Origin: Euryarchaeota archaeon UBA549
GTDB lineage: Archaea; Thermoplasmatota; Poseidoniia; Poseidoniales; Poseidoniaceae
Assembly: GCA_002495645.1 (NCBI GenBank)
Contig: DAGF01000076.1
Span: forward strand, 30,032-41,471
Reading direction: 5' to 3'
Length of the DNA: 11,440 nucleotides
Position 1 is the first letter of the stretch; every line of letters begins with the position of its first letter. Under the pieces are notes generated by a model. The model was not told where the DNA came from. It made no database searches and worked only from the letters and a program-made list of their open reading frames with translations. This document shows positions 1 through 7,313 of the stretch, piece after piece. The position numbers and the translations under genes were made by a program.

Positions 1-1107
1 GTGGTCATCTCCGATAGGAACATCCATTCTTCGCTCATCTACCAAGGGGTTGTGGGTGATTTGGGATTGGAAAAAGTAGCCAGCATGAACGCTGCAGCGA
101 TGATCCCCGATTTGGTTTTCTGGATTGATTGCGACCCCAAGAAAGCGATGAAACGAATCAAGTCGGGCACCTTGAGGATGACCAGCCAAAAGCAGGAATA
201 TTTCGAAACTCAAGAAATTCAAACCACCATACGCCAAGGTTTCCATGAATTGTTTGGAGACACGGGTGTTGTACCATCGCCCTTCAACCAGTGTTGCGTT
301 GTTGGCCCCATCATGAACGAGGGCGGCCTTGATGAGTTGAAGACAAAATTACGAGCCGAACTCCGACGATTCTTCAACAAAAAGCCACTGCCACTGAACG
401 TTGACAGGGACGAAGTGGACCGTAATTTGTTGAACGCCTTGGTTCGAGACGTGAAAAAACAACGACGACTGCCCGGCGCCCCGCAAGAAAAGACCGCCAT
501 TCACATCGGTTGGTTGGGTGGAAAATCACCAGCGCAGTGGATGGGGGAGGCCGAGGAAAATTGGCCGGTCGCCTCTGCACAAGAGCACGATGTTCCCGCA
601 TCACCGCTCGCTCATTCTTGCTGGTCCATCCTCGGCACGCTCTCGCTGATGGTGGGTTCGAGCGAAGTCCCCCGCCTTCACGCAGCACTGGGACCCGTGC
701 GCATGGTCACTCAACGGCACACGCAACGACTCATCAAGTGGCTGCTGGCAGAAAACTGGGTGCACAAGCAACAAAATCATACGCCGTTCAGCGATGCTCA
801 ACTCTTCAAACTCCGAGAAGAACGCCTTGGTTTTGCACGCCTCACCCTCGCCATGTGGCCGCTTCGAACCCAACTCGCTTCCTGGCGGCGAGCCAACCAA
901 GACAAAGCATGGACCGCTGCTTTAGAGGAAATCTTCCACGTCGAGGAAGGACGAGACCTCGCAACGCCGCTGAAGAAGGCCGTTCATGACATCAACCAAA
1001 GGTTGGCCATTCTCACCAGCGGGCACGATGGTTGTCCGTTGCCAAGCACGGCACGGGAACTCTGTGCGTGGTGGTCGCTTGAACCGCCGAATCACTCGGA
1101 TTCTTGA
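1..1107 (+). CDS. tmk: Thymidylate kinase (5'-truncated) with long C-terminal extension
   Basis: dTMP kinase phosphorylates dTMP to dTDP with ATP in the cytoplasm. The window opens inside the gene: the first codons read VVISDRN, the end of the conserved strand and DR motif that normally lies about 90 residues into the protein. The GTG at position 1 is therefore not the start, and the P-loop must lie upstream. In fragment numbering, DRNIHSSLIYQG (5-16) is the dTMP-site segment, PDLVFWIDCDP (36-46) the next core strand, and an Arg/Lys-rich LID with FETQE follows (51-73). The usual family residue after DR is aromatic; here it is Asn. The kinase fold should end near residue 130. Another 238 residues follow, with no domain I recognise, rich in Trp, Arg and Leu and probably helical. 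The stop overlaps the convergent membrane-protein gene by 16 bases. The kinase call is firm; the extension's role is unknown. Confidence 0.85.
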   Translation: MVISDRNIHSSLIYQGVVGDLGLEKVASMNAAAMIPDLVFWIDCDPKKAMKRIKSGTLRMTSQKQEYFETQEIQTTIRQGFHELFGDTGVVPSPFNQCCVVGPIMNEGGLDELKTKLRAELRRFFNKKPLPLNVDRDEVDRNLLNALVRDVKKQRRLPGAPQEKTAIHIGWLGGKSPAQWMGEAEENWPVASAQEHDVPASPLAHSCWSILGTLSLMVGSSEVPRLHAALGPVRMVTQRHTQRLIKWLLAENWVHKQQNHTPFSDAQLFKLREERLGFARLTLAMWPLRTQLASWRRANQDKAWTAALEEIFHVEEGRDLATPLKKAVHDINQRLAILTSGHDGCPLPSTARELCAWWSLEPPNHSDS

Positions 1108-1862
1108 TCGCTCTTGCGAACCAATGAGAACGAGGCATTGCCTGGCAACAAGACTTGGCCTGCGCCCACAAAGGCTTCTGCACGAGCAGAAAACATGGAA
1201 CACATCAGCACGCCAAGGCCAAGGCCGAAGGGAATGCCCGTCAAGACTCGCTTGAGGTTGGTGGACTCGTAGGACGTCAGCAGCTGAAGGAAGCCATCGG
1301 CGATGAGTGGGAGGCAAAGCAGCATACCGCAGGCCAGCCACAGCAGCGTGCGTTGATTCTTTGCGTAAACACTGTGCAACATCTTTTCGGGCAACAGGGA
1401 AAGGCAGGTGTCTCGAACCGTCCACCGGTTCCAACCCCGCTTTGAGAAGATGACACCGCCCATGAACAGACCGAAGAAAATGCCAACATCACGGGTACAC
1501 ACCGGAAGTTGGTTTTCGTTTACTTGCCACGAGCGTTCGTGTTTTTGATGGCAATTCACATCGCCAAAAGCGTAGATAAATGCAGCATAAGGATTCACAT
1601 CCATCCACGAAAACAAGACGTGCGTGTGATTCCCTTCACCCTCATGTTCGTGAGGAACTTGGTTCTGATTTCCGTTGGACCCAAAGCCCTCCTCATCATA
1701 GAAATCTACGGCGTTCGCTCGTCCTTCAAGGGGGCCGACCGTCCCCCTTTCAAGCGTGAGGGGGGCCAAGAAAAAAGACACGAGGAAGAACAAGGAGACG
1801 CCCAAGACCCATTTGCCAACCTTTGCTTCTCGATTCCGGTCGAGAAGGCCATTGCGCTCCAT
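1092..1862 (-). CDS. DUF2085 family membrane protein
   Basis: This is a predicted integral membrane protein of 256 residues. The family signature is clear: CHQ at 104-106, ERS at 109-111, PVCTRDVGIFFG at 120-131, and a later ESTNLKRVLTGIPFGLGLG stretch near 199-217, as in DUF2085 proteins. Hydrophobic segments lie near 15-34, 125-139, 172-195 and 205-223. The loop after the first helix carries a His- and acid-rich run, HEHEGEGNHTH (71-81), which could bind metal together with the conserved Cys and His. The family has no established biochemical function. The frame stays open to an ATG at 2006, but that start would run into the divergent gene. I chose the ATG at 1862 because the first helix follows directly and a GGAGG lies about 12 bases upstream; the ATG at 1946 is an alternative. 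The gene is convergent with tmk and overlaps its end. Confidence 0.75.
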   Translation of the reverse strand: MERNGLLDRNREAKVGKWVLGVSLFFLVSFFLAPLTLERGTVGPLEGRANAVDFYDEEGFGSNGNQNQVPHEHEGEGNHTHVLFSWMDVNPYAAFIYAFGDVNCHQKHERSWQVNENQLPVCTRDVGIFFGLFMGGVIFSKRGWNRWTVRDTCLSLLPEKMLHSVYAKNQRTLLWLACGMLLCLPLIADGFLQLLTSYESTNLKRVLTGIPFGLGLGVLMCSMFSARAEAFVGAGQVLLPGNASFSLVRKSDQESE

Positions 1863-1944
1863 GAAGAGAACAACCCTCCAAACCCTTTGATTCTTTTCAC
1901 TGCCAAGCAAGCCTTCAATTCCCGAAAGCCCCCGAACCTGTACC
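1863..1944. promoter_or_regulatory. Divergent intergenic region
   Basis: These 82 bases separate the divergent starts of the DUF2085 gene and the small membrane-protein gene, so promoters for both should lie here. No strong TATA box is visible. On the minus strand a GGAGG precedes the DUF2085 start. On the plus strand no Shine-Dalgarno sequence lies before the ATG at 1945, which suggests a leaderless transcript. Confidence 0.3.
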
Positions 1945-2577
1945 ATGGCCGAGGATGAGCGCCCCCGCATCGGCCTCAAAACAGGCCTCCAGGCCGGTGC
2001 CTTCATCGGTTTATTTCTCGGTTTTTCACTCGCCGTCGTCTCCGCCTTGACCCAGCCCGACGCCCTTGTTCAATTGGTGCAATTGATGTGCATCACCCCG
2101 GTGGTCTGCGCCATCTTTTTGGGACCTTTCCTTGGATTGCGGCGAGCCCCTCAAGTCTCCACCGAAGACCCTATTGACGCGCTTCGTGAATTACTGAAAC
2201 CCTTCAATGAAGGTCAGGGTAAATGGAGGGTGCTCAGCCATGTACGAAGCGATGGCCGAACGGTTCGAATTGACCTTCACAATTCCACACAACCGCTGAC
2301 CATCGTTGCCGCAACCTTGGAATTGACCAATGAGCACCCCATTCGGTACATCGTCGGCCGTGGTGAATCAAGAAGCAGGGACCCTGAACTTCGCGGCACG
2401 GTGCTGGCCTACATTGAACAGCATGTTGCGCTTAACCGTCGTCGACGAACCGCCTCGTCGATTGAAGTCTTACCACCGTCCATCATTGAACATATGGAAG
2501 CGACCCACCGAATGCATCGGCGTCTGTTCTACCTGCTGCCCATCATCCTGTTTTTTGCCTGGTTGGAAATGCGTTGA
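1945..2577 (+). CDS. Hypothetical membrane protein with three predicted helices
   Basis: I do not recognise this 210-residue protein. Two hydrophobic segments near the N-terminus (about 14-35 and 46-65) form a hairpin. A soluble region of about 125 residues follows, with mixed strand and helix character and a polar Arg/Glu-rich middle. One hydrophobic segment lies at the extreme C-terminus (about 193-209). No catalytic motif, cysteine pair or signal-peptide cleavage site stands out. The ATG at 1945 is the natural start because the first helix comes soon after a short charged N-terminus; no ribosome binding site is visible before it. The HEAT-repeat gene begins 43 bases after its stop in the same direction, so the two and the peptidase gene may be co-transcribed. 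The reading frame is supported by an uninterrupted length and two clean membrane segments, but the function is unknown. Confidence 0.7.
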   Translation: MAEDERPRIGLKTGLQAGAFIGLFLGFSLAVVSALTQPDALVQLVQLMCITPVVCAIFLGPFLGLRRAPQVSTEDPIDALRELLKPFNEGQGKWRVLSHVRSDGRTVRIDLHNSTQPLTIVAATLELTNEHPIRYIVGRGESRSRDPELRGTVLAYIEQHVALNRRRRTASSIEVLPPSIIEHMEATHRMHRRLFYLLPIILFFAWLEMR

Positions 2578-2620
2578 AGCCAACGCAACAGGCTATGAGG
2601 GAGGGGGCAGTCCCCGTATC

Positions 2621-3613
2621 ATGGCGAACGATATCGGGCGAGCCATGGCCCGTCTCAAACACCGGGATGTTCGTACTCGCCGACGTGCTGTTCGTACCCT
2701 GTTTGAACAGGACGACCCGAGCGTCCTTGAAGCTTTCAAACCCCTCCTGGACGACGAGGATGGATGGTTTGTTTCCAAAGCCCTTGATGCGTACAGACAG
2801 TGGGCCGTTCACGCTGGACCAGAGGCCGTGTCAACCTTGCTCGAACACGCTTCACTCGATGTGCGAAGGGCCGGTGCAAATTTGTTGGTCCAGTTGGGAC
2901 AACAGGGCAAGCAACTGGCTCTTTCAGCTCTTGAAGATGAAGACAGCGTGGTTCAGAAAAAGGCAGCCCGTGCACTTCTCCTGTTTGATGAGAGCAGCGT
3001 TGCTGAACAACTGTCAACTCACCCAAACGATGCGGTTCGCCTCATGGGAATGAAACACCCTTCGCTCACGACAGATGGCCTGAAATCTGCTCTAAAGGAC
3101 AACAATGACGGCGTTCGTTCCGCAGCTTTGGACACGGTCTTGCGCAAGGGCATCAATGTGGAACTTGAAGCGCTCATCCCTTTTCTTCAAGCCAACCTCC
3201 AAACCGTCAACATTCTAGCATGGGTAGGCCAACATGCTCCAGAACGCTTAGCTGAATTCACGCCTCTCCTCAAGCGCCAGCACCTCAAAGCCATGAGCGA
3301 CCACCTTCGCGAACATGCAAAGAGCAGTTCTGACCCCTTTCTGTCCAGTTTGATGGATTCGGGCATGCTGGAGCCGGTCGCACGTTGGGTCCTCAAGCAA
3401 GGTGCAGAGGAAGATGAACTTCGGTGGCAACTCATCAACGACGAGCGCCTTGACATCATTGAGCGGTCAAAACTCCTTGAACGCCTCATCGGGCGAGCAC
3501 ACGAGCCAAATGTCATCGAGCAGGCAGAGGCACTGTTGGCTTCCACGGGCGAGGAACTGCTGAAGGTAGCGTGCGAGAACCTATCAACCGCCGCATCCGA
3601 AGTTTCACCATGA
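2621..3613 (+). CDS. HEAT-repeat protein
   Basis: This 330-residue cytoplasmic protein consists largely of helical repeats of about 30 residues of the HEAT/PBS-lyase type. Recurrent elements include VRTRRRAVRTLF, SLDVRRAGANLLVQLG, DSVVQKKAARALLLF, NDAVRLMGM and NDGVRSAALDTVL, each with the Asp-x-x-Val-Arg pattern that begins the second helix of such repeats. The last third is helical but less regular. HEAT solenoids usually act as protein-binding scaffolds; no partner can be named here. The open frame extends upstream to 2330, but that part overlaps the previous gene and does not look like a repeat. I therefore start at the ATG at 2621, which has a G-rich GGGAGGGGG about 13 bases upstream; the ATG at 2645 is an alternative. 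The stop overlaps the peptidase start as ATGA, which points to translational coupling. Confidence 0.8.
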   Translation: MANDIGRAMARLKHRDVRTRRRAVRTLFEQDDPSVLEAFKPLLDDEDGWFVSKALDAYRQWAVHAGPEAVSTLLEHASLDVRRAGANLLVQLGQQGKQLALSALEDEDSVVQKKAARALLLFDESSVAEQLSTHPNDAVRLMGMKHPSLTTDGLKSALKDNNDGVRSAALDTVLRKGINVELEALIPFLQANLQTVNILAWVGQHAPERLAEFTPLLKRQHLKAMSDHLREHAKSSSDPFLSSLMDSGMLEPVARWVLKQGAEEDELRWQLINDERLDIIERSKLLERLIGRAHEPNVIEQAEALLASTGEELLKVACENLSTAASEVSP

Positions 3614-5418
3614 GCGGAGAGGCCTCAGGGCTGACTTTCACTGCCGACGCCACCCAAGGTGCCCAACACCACTTGCGAGCAGGTCTGCGTATCGAGGGGC
3701 CGTTCACCTCCACACGCCTCGTGTTTCGGTTCCCTCGCTGGGTTCCAGGCTCGTATTTTCTACGGGAACCCATTCAACACATGTTCAACTTCTCAGCGGT
3801 GGACCAAGAAGGCCGAGAATTAACCTGGAAACGGGTCGGCGTGGACGGTGTTTCGGTCGCCCTTCGAAAAGGAAGCAGCGAAGTTTCCATTTCCTACACC
3901 TTGCTGGCCAAGGAATTGTCGGTACGCTCCAACCATCTCGACACCACTCATCTTCACCTGATGCCGCCCTTCACGTGGTTTTGGCCGGAGCGAGGCATCG
4001 ACCCCCAACGCTTGAACATGCTTCACAGCGTTGAACTCCTTGCCCCGGGCTCATGGACGCCAGCCACACAATTGACGCTGGTCAACCAATCCAGGGTAGA
4101 GGAGAACGGACGATGGTCGTTCACGGCATTGGGCAGGGATTTCCTCTTGGACAGCATCATGGAGGTCAACCCAAACAAGGCCATCACCCACGACATCGAT
4201 GGGAGAATGCACCACTTCAAGTGGTGGGACAGCGGTGGTCACCAACCGAACGCCGACCGCCTCCAAGCCTTCATCGACGACATGGAAAAAATCGCCAGAG
4301 AGCACCACGCCCTGTTCGGCGTGCCCGATTGGCCGGATTACACCACGGTTCTGCACTTGACGGACACCGGACGAGGTGGATTGGAGCACATGAATTCACA
4401 AACGTCCATGATGCCCAGGGCCTGTCTCTTCCCCGAGCATGATGACGAATACCGAGACCTCGTCAGCCTGTTCTCGCATGAATACCTTCATCAGTGGAAC
4501 GTCAAACGCCTTCGGCCGAAGTGTTTCCTCGACTACGACCTCCAAAGCGAAGGCCACACCGACCTGCTGTGGTGGTTTGAAGGAGGAACATCCTGGTTGG
4601 GCGACATGATCTGTGTGCGCAGTGGAGCATGGTCAGAAAAGGATTGGCGACTGGATTTCGAACGAAAGATGAAGCGGCACACCACCAGCAACGGTATGCA
4701 TCGTGAATCCTTGGCTGAATCAAGCCATGATGCGTGGATACACCTCTATAGAAGCGGCCCTTACACGAGAGAGAGTCAAATTTCATACTACCTTGAGGGT
4801 GAGTTGGCCATGATGTGCCTCGACGTTGAATTGCGCCGTCGAAACAACAACACCTTCGGTGCCTGCGATTTGATGGCCGAACTCGTTCGCCGTTTCTCCA
4901 TCGAATCTGAAGAAACAGACGACCCTGGTGTGGACTACAACGACATTCGCACCACCCTCAAAGCGTGCCCCGGCGGGCGTTCAATGGGGCCCTTCCTCGA
5001 CCGCCTCGTGCGTCAACGCGCCCTACCGAATGTGCAACGAGCCCTGTCCTCCTTCCGCCTCAAATTGGTCCCTCATGCCAACGACAAAGAAGGCAAGGCT
5101 TGGCTGGGTGTCAACCTACGCGAAACGGCCGGCAGGGTGCTCATCAGCAGTTATCACGCCGGCTCGCCGCTGCGAGAATGCACGCAGGTTGGGGACGAAC
5201 TGGTCGCCGTGGACGGTGTGCGAATCAAGTCGACAGCGCACCTCAAGAAACTCATCGTTGGTCGGACCGGTGATGAGGTGAACCTCGGAATCGTCCACGA
5301 AGGTATCGTTTCAAGCGTGTCGGTTACGCTTCCTCCATCCCCACAACACGGCGTGACGCTCAGCGGCAAAGGCAATGCACGTTGGAAGGAATGGATCACA
5401 ACGCGTCAGACGAACTGA
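3610..5418 (+). CDS. M61 family metallopeptidase (glycyl aminopeptidase-like) with PDZ domain
   Basis: This is a zinc-dependent peptidase of family M61, which includes glycyl aminopeptidases; 602 residues is a normal family length. The N-terminal half of the M61 domain is beta-rich (about 1-170) and contains the typical FPRWVPGSY segment. The catalytic domain has GGLEHMNS (256-263), the zinc motif HEYLH (290-294) followed by the family hallmark QWNVKRLRP, and the third ligand Glu324 within WWFEGGTSW. A PDZ domain lies at about 497-575 (AWLGVNLRE, then DELVAVDGVRI). No signal peptide is visible, so the enzyme is probably cytosolic and could trim peptides left by other proteases. The open frame reaches back to 3571, but the ATG at 3610 overlaps the HEAT-gene stop as ATGA and is the better start. 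The 3' end overlaps the convergent SerK-like gene by 23 bases. Confidence 0.93.
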   Translation: MSGEASGLTFTADATQGAQHHLRAGLRIEGPFTSTRLVFRFPRWVPGSYFLREPIQHMFNFSAVDQEGRELTWKRVGVDGVSVALRKGSSEVSISYTLLAKELSVRSNHLDTTHLHLMPPFTWFWPERGIDPQRLNMLHSVELLAPGSWTPATQLTLVNQSRVEENGRWSFTALGRDFLLDSIMEVNPNKAITHDIDGRMHHFKWWDSGGHQPNADRLQAFIDDMEKIAREHHALFGVPDWPDYTTVLHLTDTGRGGLEHMNSQTSMMPRACLFPEHDDEYRDLVSLFSHEYLHQWNVKRLRPKCFLDYDLQSEGHTDLLWWFEGGTSWLGDMICVRSGAWSEKDWRLDFERKMKRHTTSNGMHRESLAESSHDAWIHLYRSGPYTRESQISYYLEGELAMMCLDVELRRRNNNTFGACDLMAELVRRFSIESEETDDPGVDYNDIRTTLKACPGGRSMGPFLDRLVRQRALPNVQRALSSFRLKLVPHANDKEGKAWLGVNLRETAGRVLISSYHAGSPLRECTQVGDELVAVDGVRIKSTAHLKKLIVGRTGDEVNLGIVHEGIVSSVSVTLPPSPQHGVTLSGKGNARWKEWITTRQTN

Positions 5419-5839
5419 GATCCGAAAACGTCTCCAGCGTGGCCAGAGGAACAAAAATCGGCGGCGAGTGGTCAGAAAGCGTATGCCGGCTCGTTTTGGG
5501 AGGGAAGCACCCCCCCGAAAGCGCCATTTCAATGACCTCGGCCTTCGTCAAAGCATCACGGCCACACCCCGGCCAAACTTCCAAGGTGATGGAGTCATCG
5601 TTGAGGTAATCCACACAGAGTGCAGGCACCTGTTTGAGTTGAAGCACTTTTGCGATTGAATAACGATGATGGCCATCGAGAATGGTCCCCGTTTGCTTGT
5701 CCACCAGCAAAGGTTTGGTGTAGCCACCCCATCGCTTGGTCATTTCGAGCAATTTATCGCGGTTCTTTTCCTTGATTTCCTCGTGAGGTTTCAGCCATGC
5801 CACAGGAACGAGCATGACATCCTCTTCGTTCCACGACAT
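5396..5839 (-). CDS. ParB/Srx-fold protein, SerK-like (free serine kinase family)
   Basis: This 147-residue protein belongs to the ParB/sulfiredoxin superfamily and most resembles the archaeal free serine kinase SerK, described in Thermococcus kodakarensis as an ADP-dependent enzyme that makes O-phosphoserine for cysteine synthesis. Visible elements are LKPHEEI (16-22), KPLLVD (42-47), the phosphate-binding DGHHR (55-59), VPALCVDY (71-78), a Trp in LEVWPG, and FPPKTSRH (112-119) followed by VPL. The Glu residues at 20-21 sit where this family has its catalytic acid; that placement is inference. No helix-turn-helix domain follows, so a chromosome-partitioning role is unlikely. It stands alone, with no sulfhydrylase, serA or tRNA-Cys pathway gene nearby. 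The ATG at 5839 was chosen as the first in frame; the ATG at 5815 is an alternative. The gene is convergent with the peptidase gene and divergent from the CCA-enzyme gene. Confidence 0.75.
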   Translation of the reverse strand: MSWNEEDVMLVPVAWLKPHEEIKEKNRDKLLEMTKRWGGYTKPLLVDKQTGTILDGHHRYSIAKVLQLKQVPALCVDYLNDDSITLEVWPGCGRDALTKAEVIEMALSGGCFPPKTSRHTLSDHSPPIFVPLATLETFSDLSSSDAL

Positions 5840-5911
5840 TGGCCTCGGGAGAGCCCCGTGTCACATAATGCTTTTTCACAGTCAGCCGAACAGAAGGAGA
5901 AGAGGGGAGGC
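5840..5911. promoter_or_regulatory. Divergent promoter region between SerK-like and CCA-enzyme genes
   Basis: This 72-base gap must hold promoters for both divergent genes. A near-palindromic AT element, CATAATG, sits at 5864-5870. Read on the minus strand it lies 25-31 bases before the SerK-like ATG, the distance expected for an archaeal TATA box of a leaderless transcript. Read on the plus strand it would place initiation near 5895, just before or within an AAGGAG sequence (5894-5899). The assignment rests on spacing only. Confidence 0.3.
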
Positions 5912-7276
5912 ATGGTGGAGGGTCCGACACTGACCAAAGGCCTTCCTGCCGACCTCGAAGGGGAACCTTGTCCACCTCAATTGGTGCGTTGGCTTGCAAC
6001 CCTCAACAACGACCTTCTGTCCATCCTTGAAACGATCGCCGAGGAAGGTGAAGGCGTCTGGCTGGTGGGAGGTTGTGTGCGTGACGCATGGTTGGGCGCC
6101 CCATCAACCGATGTTGACCTTTGCACGACCTCTACGCCCGACCGTTTACTCACCCTTTTTGGCGACCGTGCCATCCCGACAGGCGTGGATTTTGGCACGG
6201 TCACGGTCAAAGGAAACGATGGCCATTTTGAGATCACCACGTTGCGTACAGAATCGCTCTACAGGGACGGGCGAAGACCTGAACAGGTGAACTGGGGGGC
6301 CTCACTGAGCGAAGATTTGAGCCGTAGGGATTTCACCTTCAACAGCATGGCCGTTGACGTCGCACGTCAGCTCCTTTACGACCCGTATAATGGCCTCAGT
6401 GACTTGAGGGGGAGAACGGTTCGGGCCGTGGGAGATGCTGGCCTTCGTTGTGAAGAAGACGCACTGCGAATTTTGCGAGCCTACCGTTTCATGAGAAGGG
6501 ATGACGGACCCTTGTGGGCATTGGAACCAACGCTGCATGCAGCCATCCTCGAACATCGGGGACGACTGAACATGGTGGCGATTGAACGCCGATGGATGGA
6601 ACTGCAAAAAATTGTCAGCGCTTCACGCCCCGGCGAGGTCCTCGACCGCATGCAAAACGACGGTGTGTTGCGGTTTGTCTTCACAGACTTGACCGTACTC
6701 AACCCCGTGTTGTTCCACCTCATCGACCAACCAGCCTTCGCTCCAATGGACCTCAATCAACGCCTGGCCATTTTGATGTGTGAACATGCAACTAAGGATG
6801 CTGTAGCACAATTGCAAGCGCTGCGCACCTCCAAAGAGTTGCAACGCTCCATGGCCATGTTTCACGAGCAACTCGGGTTTCTGCCGGAGCCGAGAAAAGC
6901 CGCAATTCGGGTGTTCAATCATGTCATGGGTTCGGCAGCAGAACACCATTTGGCCGCTCACGAGACCATGGCAGACCACAGCGTGAACCTTCACACCGGC
7001 CTCGAAACCAATCTGCAGGACATCATCGCAGTCAAACGGTTGTGGAACCAAATTGAACGACCCATGGAGGCGCAACCCTGTTTGGTGGATGGGCACTGGA
7101 TCATGGCGAGGACTGGAGCGGTGGAAGGCATGCGTTTGGGGCGCCTCAAACAGTGGTTGCACCGCATCCAAATTGAAGAAGGGTTGACCACCCTCACTGA
7201 AATGGAAGCGGCCTTGAGTAAACTGCCCTACGAACACGGTGATTTTGAGGCGTGGCCAACCCCCTCGTTCCCATGA
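5912..7276 (+). CDS. cca: Class II (bacterial-type) CCA-adding tRNA nucleotidyltransferase
   Basis: This enzyme adds or repairs the 3' CCA end of tRNAs using CTP and ATP. The class II nucleotidyltransferase/poly(A) polymerase head is complete: LVGGCVRDAWLG from 51, the metal-binding pair Asp67 and Asp69 in DVDLCTT, RRDFT (138-142) with FNSMA, then DPYNGLSDLRGR, and the nucleotide-templating EDALR (182-186) before ILRAYRF. An ERRWMEL motif follows. The remaining roughly 200 residues are helical, as in the neck, body and tail, and no HD domain is evident. At 454 residues it is longer than many class II enzymes. Archaea normally use an unrelated class I enzyme, so this type is unexpected beside dph2. 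A poly(A) polymerase is possible but less likely. The frame is open back to 5666, but that part is antisense to the SerK-like gene. The ATG at 5912 follows AAGGAG and GGGGAGG sequences. Confidence 0.88.
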   Translation: MVEGPTLTKGLPADLEGEPCPPQLVRWLATLNNDLLSILETIAEEGEGVWLVGGCVRDAWLGAPSTDVDLCTTSTPDRLLTLFGDRAIPTGVDFGTVTVKGNDGHFEITTLRTESLYRDGRRPEQVNWGASLSEDLSRRDFTFNSMAVDVARQLLYDPYNGLSDLRGRTVRAVGDAGLRCEEDALRILRAYRFMRRDDGPLWALEPTLHAAILEHRGRLNMVAIERRWMELQKIVSASRPGEVLDRMQNDGVLRFVFTDLTVLNPVLFHLIDQPAFAPMDLNQRLAILMCEHATKDAVAQLQALRTSKELQRSMAMFHEQLGFLPEPRKAAIRVFNHVMGSAAEHHLAAHETMADHSVNLHTGLETNLQDIIAVKRLWNQIERPMEAQPCLVDGHWIMARTGAVEGMRLGRLKQWLHRIQIEEGLTTLTEMEAALSKLPYEHGDFEAWPTPSFP

Positions 7277-7302
7277 TGGTCGGCATCACTTTCATGTGCG
7301 CT

Positions 7303-7307
7303 GAGGT
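7303..7307 (+). promoter_or_regulatory. Ribosome binding site for the EF-hand gene
   Basis: GAGGT lies six bases before the ATG at 7314, which favours that codon over the in-frame ATG at 7320. Confidence 0.55.
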
Positions 7308-7313
7308 CCTCGG

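Noticed and set aside
510..989. Plus-strand frame of 159 codons inside the thymidylate kinase extension
   Set aside because: It is Arg- and Pro-rich with no motif. The kinase frame runs through uninterrupted and is the simpler reading, although the extension itself is unrecognised.
2330..2620. Upstream extension of the HEAT-repeat frame
   Set aside because: It overlaps the preceding membrane-protein gene in another frame and shows no repeat pattern; the ATG at 2621 starts just before the first repeat.
5666..5911. Upstream extension of the CCA-enzyme frame to a start at 5666
   Set aside because: It is antisense to the SerK-like gene, whose DGHHR and FPPKTSRH motifs are real. The extension does not resemble a CCA-enzyme N-terminus, and a suitable ATG with nearby G-rich signals exists at 5912.
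6623..7237. Minus-strand open frame of 204 codons inside the CCA-enzyme gene
   Set aside because: It is composition-driven, rich in His and Gln, has no family pattern, and lies wholly within a well-supported gene.
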